64,000 nt of DNA from Mangrovivirga halotolerans (GTDB lineage: Bacteria > Bacteroidota > Bacteroidia > Cytophagales > Cyclobacteriaceae), in assembly GCF_026241165.1 (NCBI RefSeq), contig NZ_JAPFQN010000011.1, forward strand, positions 1 to 64,000, written 5' to 3'. The notes under the pieces were generated by a model. The model did not search any database. It saw only the letters and a list, made by a program, of their open reading frames with translations, and was not told the origin of the DNA. The position numbers and the translations under genes were made by a program. Shown here piece after piece: positions 60,937 through 64,000 of the stretch. Every line of letters begins with the position of its first letter. The stretch's first letter is position 1.

Positions 60937-61725
60937 TTATCTATCTTTCAATTTAATAACTTCTTGCTGCAGCTCCAGCACCATATTTGCCAGTTTATCT
61001 AACGTCATATCTCCGCCTGATTCAGGTTCCGGAAAGCTCACGCTAATAAATGCTTTTGCTTCCCATATTTCAAAAACCTCATCAACTGGTACGCTGTATG
61101 GTGCATAATTTGTATTATCAGAAACAAGATAAAGACTATCTTTTTCTTCCAGATAATTAAAAACCCGCTTATAAACAATTCCCTCCTTACCGGTGACCAG
61201 AACATAGGTCTTGCCATTTTTAATATCCTCGGGGCGTTCCAAATACTGACCAATAACGATCGTGCCGGACTGAAGGGGTAACATCGAATCTCCACTGATT
61301 TCAAATGCCCTGTAGGTAGCATTACCGGGCAAATTTGGCAATTGAAATTTAGGAAGTTCCTCAATATACTCCGGGTCTGAATAACCATTGAGATAACCTG
61401 CTGAAGCCTTATCGGGTACAAGCTCAATATTCTCACGATCATGCTCATCAACGGTGATAGCCAGAACTTTCATTTCAGGATTCTTACTACCAGAAGGTTT
61501 TCTACCTGAATTATCTATTTTCTCAAGCAATTCACCAACCAGCTCATCCAAACTGTAATCAAACACTTCGGAGATTCTCATAAGTGTCGGAATGCGGGGA
61601 TCTGCCCTCCCCTCTTCATAGGCCCCGACTTGTGATCGTTTGATGCCTAGCTTATCCGCAAATTGTTCCTGAGTTAGGTCATTCTTTTTTCTCAGGTATT
61701 TAAGGTTTTGACTGATCAGACTCAT
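60937..61725 (-). CDS. LexA-like repressor: XRE helix-turn-helix plus S24 peptidase domain
   Basis: A 262-residue protein. Residues 6-60 form an XRE helix-turn-helix (LRKKNDLTQEQFADKLGIKRSQVGAYEEGR). A linker holds a putative self-cleavage site Ala109-Gly110 (KASAGYLNGY). The S24 domain has the Ser/Lys dyad Ser147 (EISGDSMLP) and Lys186 (GIVYKRVF). The C terminus (MVLELQQEVIKLKDR) looks like a coiled coil. This is the LexA/CI logic: a DNA-damage signal would trigger cleavage and free target genes. It is in one unit with the small gene upstream and divergent from dinB, across three matching operators. Confidence 0.88.
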   Translation of the reverse strand: MSLISQNLKYLRKKNDLTQEQFADKLGIKRSQVGAYEEGRADPRIPTLMRISEVFDYSLDELVGELLEKIDNSGRKPSGSKNPEMKVLAITVDEHDRENIELVPDKASAGYLNGYSDPEYIEELPKFQLPNLPGNATYRAFEISGDSMLPLQSGTIVIGQYLERPEDIKNGKTYVLVTGKEGIVYKRVFNYLEEKDSLYLVSDNTNYAPYSVPVDEVFEIWEAKAFISVSFPEPESGGDMTLDKLANMVLELQQEVIKLKDR

Positions 61726-61770
61726 AATTGAAAAAGTATAATGGTAAAATTAGAATACACCATCCATATA

Positions 61771-62016
61771 TTATACTCCCAAATGAATAAAATACCTTCC
61801 CCGTGCCTGGCTACCCGAAAAAACTTCAGAGGCAAGGCCCCGTTTTCTTAAAACCTCCTGCCTGATATGCGCTGTCACTTCTTTTAATGTTAAACCGGAA
61901 TCAACCAGGCAATACCCCTGCACTGTTTCCCGACTTAACCCGGCTTTAAAATGAACGCCACATTTGTTGGCCTCAAGTTTCTTACTCTTTAACTCCTTAA
62001 TAACTATATCTCGCAT
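61771..62016 (-). CDS. Small protein of unknown function in the S24-repressor unit
   Basis: 81 residues, basic, no signal peptide or membrane helix: MRDIVIKELKSKKLEANKCGV followed by SRETVQGYCLVDSGLTLKEVTAHIRQEV and a C-terminal GSQARGRYFIHLGV. I do not recognise it. It lies 45 bases upstream of the repressor gene on the same strand, and its start is 18 bases from the first operator. It may act in the same damage response as DinB, which is inference. GC content by eye is higher than in neighbouring genes, as in dinB. Confidence 0.65.
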   Translation of the reverse strand: MRDIVIKELKSKKLEANKCGVHFKAGLSRETVQGYCLVDSGLTLKEVTAHIRQEVLRKRGLASEVFSGSQARGRYFIHLGV

Positions 62017-62033
62017 GTCTGTTTATTATTTTC

Positions 62034-62131
62034 ACTACAAATATTAGTAATTATACCAATTAATCAAATTAAATACTAATTTATTTAGTTAAAAGATTAT
62101 TAAAACAGTATAAATTACTAATTTTGTTAGT
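62034..62131. promoter_or_regulatory. Three operators ACTAA-N5-TTAGT in the divergent S24-repressor/dinB region
   Basis: Site A at 62034-62048 (ACTAC-N5-TTAGT, one mismatch), site B at 62075-62089 and site C at 62117-62131 (both perfect; site C extends to 8-bp arms at 62114-62134). Centres are 41 and 42 bp apart, which is four helical turns, so a repressor would bind the same DNA face. Site C overlaps the dinB -7 element TAATTTTG at 62119-62126. Confidence 0.75.
62119..62126 (+). promoter_or_regulatory. dinB -7 element
   Basis: TAATTTTG matches TAnnTTTG exactly; TTA sits 19 bases upstream in place of TTG. The element lies inside operator C, so a bound repressor would block dinB transcription. 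The AGAGGGAATTATGG just downstream holds a purine-rich ribosome binding site. Confidence 0.6.
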
Positions 62132-62149
62132 AATCAAATAGAGGGAATT

Positions 62150-63358
62150 ATGGAAAAATACTCTACAGTCAGCAGAAGCATCGTCCACATGGATCTCGAC
62201 TCCTTTTTTGTGTCGGTGGAATGCCTGCGCAACCCTGCGCTGAAGGGTAAGCCATTGATAATTGGCGGAAGCAGCCGACGGGGTGTGGTAGCTTCATGCA
62301 GCTATGAAGCCAGGCGATTCGGAGTAAGATCAGCCATGCCGATCGCTTTGGCCAGGCAATTATGCCCGCACCTGATCAACATCTCGGGTGACATGGAGGC
62401 TTATAGTAAGTATTCCAGACTAATCACCGACATAATAAAAGATGATGTGCCTCTCTTTGAAAAATCATCCATTGATGAATTTTATATTGATGCAACAGGA
62501 ATGGACCGCTTTTTCGGAACAGTTAAATGGGCAGGGGAACTGAGGCAAAAGATCATGAAAGAAAGTGGACTTCCTATTTCCATGGGATTATCCATTAACA
62601 AACTAGTATCAAAAGTGGCCACAGGAGAAGCCAAACCCAACGGACAACGTCATATCCCCTATGGTATGGAGAAAGCTTTCCTGGCACCTCTACCCATTCA
62701 AAAAATACCGATGATCGGTGATAAAACAGCCCGTTTCCTCACCGATATGGGGATATTTAATGTCCGCACGCTACGGGAAATGCCCGTCGAAATACTAGCT
62801 GCCGCACTCGGGAGCAACGGAGTAGCCCTGTGGAAAAAAGCCAACGGAGAAGATAATTCTCCTGTAATCCCGTTTCGGGAACAAAAATCAATCTCTACAG
62901 AAACAACTTTCCAGAAAGATACTATTGACGTGCAGTTCCTCAAAAATGTACTGACAGCAATGGTCGAAAAACTCGGTTTTAAAATAAGGGAGAAACAAAA
63001 GCTCACTGCCTGCATTACAGTGAAACTTCGTTATTCAAACTTTGACACAGTGAGCAAGCAATGCAGAATAGCCTATACCTCTTCGGATCATACCCTGATA
63101 AAAAAAGCGCAGGAATTATTCGACCAGCTCTACAATCGCCGAATGCTCATCAGACTCATCGGGGTGCGATTTAGCGAACTGGTTCACGGGAACTACCAGA
63201 TTAGTCTTTTTGACGATACCGAGGAAACAATAAGGCTTTATGAAGCCATGGACAAAATAAAACATAAACATGGCAGTCTTAAACTCATGCGGGCTTCTTC
63301 ACTGGATCTCAACATGAGATTAAAAGACAGCATTCCTTCTTTTAATGGTAATGAATAA
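62150..63358 (+). CDS. dinB: DNA polymerase IV (Y-family translesion polymerase)
   Basis: A 402-residue Y-family polymerase that copies past DNA lesions with low fidelity. Catalytic acids are in HMDLDSFF (Asp15, Asp17) and SSIDEFYID (Asp109, Glu110). SYEARRFGVRSAMP, the helix-hairpin-helix GDKTARFLTDMGIFNVRTL, a little-finger domain, and a beta-clamp motif QISLF at 350-354 are present. By eye the gene is clearly richer in GC than its neighbours, which suggests transfer as a unit with the repressor and small gene. A hairpin follows the stop. Confidence 0.95.
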   Translation: MEKYSTVSRSIVHMDLDSFFVSVECLRNPALKGKPLIIGGSSRRGVVASCSYEARRFGVRSAMPIALARQLCPHLINISGDMEAYSKYSRLITDIIKDDVPLFEKSSIDEFYIDATGMDRFFGTVKWAGELRQKIMKESGLPISMGLSINKLVSKVATGEAKPNGQRHIPYGMEKAFLAPLPIQKIPMIGDKTARFLTDMGIFNVRTLREMPVEILAAALGSNGVALWKKANGEDNSPVIPFREQKSISTETTFQKDTIDVQFLKNVLTAMVEKLGFKIREKQKLTACITVKLRYSNFDTVSKQCRIAYTSSDHTLIKKAQELFDQLYNRRMLIRLIGVRFSELVHGNYQISLFDDTEETIRLYEAMDKIKHKHGSLKLMRASSLDLNMRLKDSIPSFNGNE

Positions 63359-63385
63359 AAAAAGAGCGGTCATACAACCGCTCTT
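63357..63385 (-). terminator. Terminator between dinB and the downstream unknown
   Basis: AAGAGCGGT (63362-63370) and ACCGCTCTT (63377-63385) form a 9-bp stem. The A run at 63356-63363 becomes U on the minus strand, so it mainly serves the gene ending at 63415. Confidence 0.75.
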
Positions 63386-63414
63386 CATATGATTTAACTA
63401 AAAACTCTGTTTTC

Positions 63415-63942
63415 TCATAACCAGCTGATTTGGTATTCGTCAAATTCATCTCCCAATTCTACTTCCTTTGTGAAGTCAACGCGAACACCTGTAGCCTTCG
63501 ACTTACGTACAAGTCCGTCAAGTAGACCCAACTGTAGTTTACCATTGAAAGTCTGGGTACGACGAACTACGATCTTTTTTGGTTCATCAGATACGATCTC
63601 CCAGCCTCTACCCTGGGGATCTTGTATCATCTGGCTCGCTACAAGCTTTAGAGCTTTGATGATATCTATGGGTTTTGAATCTGCATTGATCAAATCATTC
63701 TTCAGAAACTGAGTATAAACAGTCTCACCAATCGTCCGGCCCACTTTGATCAAATTAAATTTACCCAGATTTTGTTCTATCCACATACAAAGATCATTGT
63801 AGAGATCCATGGGGACATTGCCTTTTAACTCCACACCATCTACGATCTGATACAACTCAGGATATTTAGACTTGTCATAATTACTTAACACGTCATTAAT
63901 AAATACAGCATCCAGGGTTACACCTTCTGTCGAGTTATTCAT
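63415..63942 (-). CDS. Protein of unknown function
   Basis: I do not recognise this 175-residue protein. It is cytosolic, mixed alpha/beta, with VRRTQTFNGKLQLGLLDGLVRKS near the C terminus and IKVGRTIGETVYTQFLKNDL in the middle; the overall pattern (a helical N half followed by a beta hairpin) recalls small sensory or ligand-binding folds, but I cannot name a family. It has its own terminator and is convergent with dinB. Confidence 0.7.
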   Translation of the reverse strand: MNNSTEGVTLDAVFINDVLSNYDKSKYPELYQIVDGVELKGNVPMDLYNDLCMWIEQNLGKFNLIKVGRTIGETVYTQFLKNDLINADSKPIDIIKALKLVASQMIQDPQGRGWEIVSDEPKKIVVRRTQTFNGKLQLGLLDGLVRKSKATGVRVDFTKEVELGDEFDEYQISWL

Positions 63943-64000
63943 GGTATTTTAATTTAATTTCATACAAAGTAAGTGCATATCAGCCATCAAAATCACCTTA

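Overview
The window is a chromosomal stretch of an AT-rich Bacteroidota bacterium, most likely a marine or soil member of the Cytophagales (inference). The signs are: a SusC/SusD/SusE outer-membrane nutrient uptake operon; several promoters of the Bacteroidota type (TTG-N19-TAnnTTTG); a 58-residue histone H1-like protein; a split transketolase; menaquinone genes; many Bacteroidota-type lipoproteins and secreted proteins; and almost no strong Shine-Dalgarno sequences. No rRNA, tRNA, CRISPR array, prophage or intact insertion sequence was seen.

Layout. 0.2-5.3 kb: histone-like protein, an alpha-oxoamine synthase (sphingolipid or sulfonolipid type), and biotin carboxylase - DUF1015 - Maf. 5.4-8.8 kb: minus-strand operon sdaAB - TolC - membrane fusion protein, without a pump. 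9-16.7 kb: OmpA-like protein, thymidylate synthase, an MMPL/RND exporter, PspC, a 30-residue membrane micropeptide, a KAS III enzyme and a secreted esterase. 16.9-23.1 kb: leuS, a POT peptide transporter and pckA. 23.2-28.9 kb: SusC-SusD-SusE operon. 29.3-34.5 kb: quinone oxidoreductase, TPR protein, etfBA, bifunctional nuclease and a nucleoside transporter. 34.5-39.3 kb: periplasmic trehalase, a hairpin-rich two-copy repeat enclosing an orphan gene, and a pullulanase lipoprotein. 39.4-43.5 kb: dnaB divergent from mpl and an exonuclease, with phased DnaA boxes between dnaB and mpl. 43.6-49.3 kb: trehalose-6-phosphate synthase/phosphatase fusion, SDR, hydrolase and a GH15 glucoamylase/trehalase. 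49.5-58.4 kb: M48 and M23 peptidases, FAH-family protein, Bcp, split transketolase and menDE. 58.5-60.8 kb: two tandem beta-barrel proteins and a secreted unknown. 60.9-63.4 kb: a LexA-like S24 repressor, a small protein and divergent dinB. 63.4-63.9 kb: a conserved-looking unknown.

How the genes work together. Alpha-glucan and trehalose metabolism recurs: SusCDE import, pullulanase, GH37 trehalase, the OtsA-OtsB fusion and the GH15 enzyme. Both candidate trehalase genes carry inverted repeats built from GGTTTAA/TTAAACC just upstream of their starts.

Most notable signals: (1) three inverted-repeat operators ACTAA-N5-TTAGT at 41 and 42 bp centre-to-centre (four helical turns) between the S24 repressor operon and dinB; (2) three DnaA-box-like sequences in phase at exactly 12 bp between dnaB and mpl; (3) a DnaB helicase whose glycine-rich tail ends like the acidic tip of SSB; (4) a hairpin array with nearly constant triloops but different stems, including a compensatory stem change between the two repeat copies; (5) an unannotated 30-residue membrane micropeptide.
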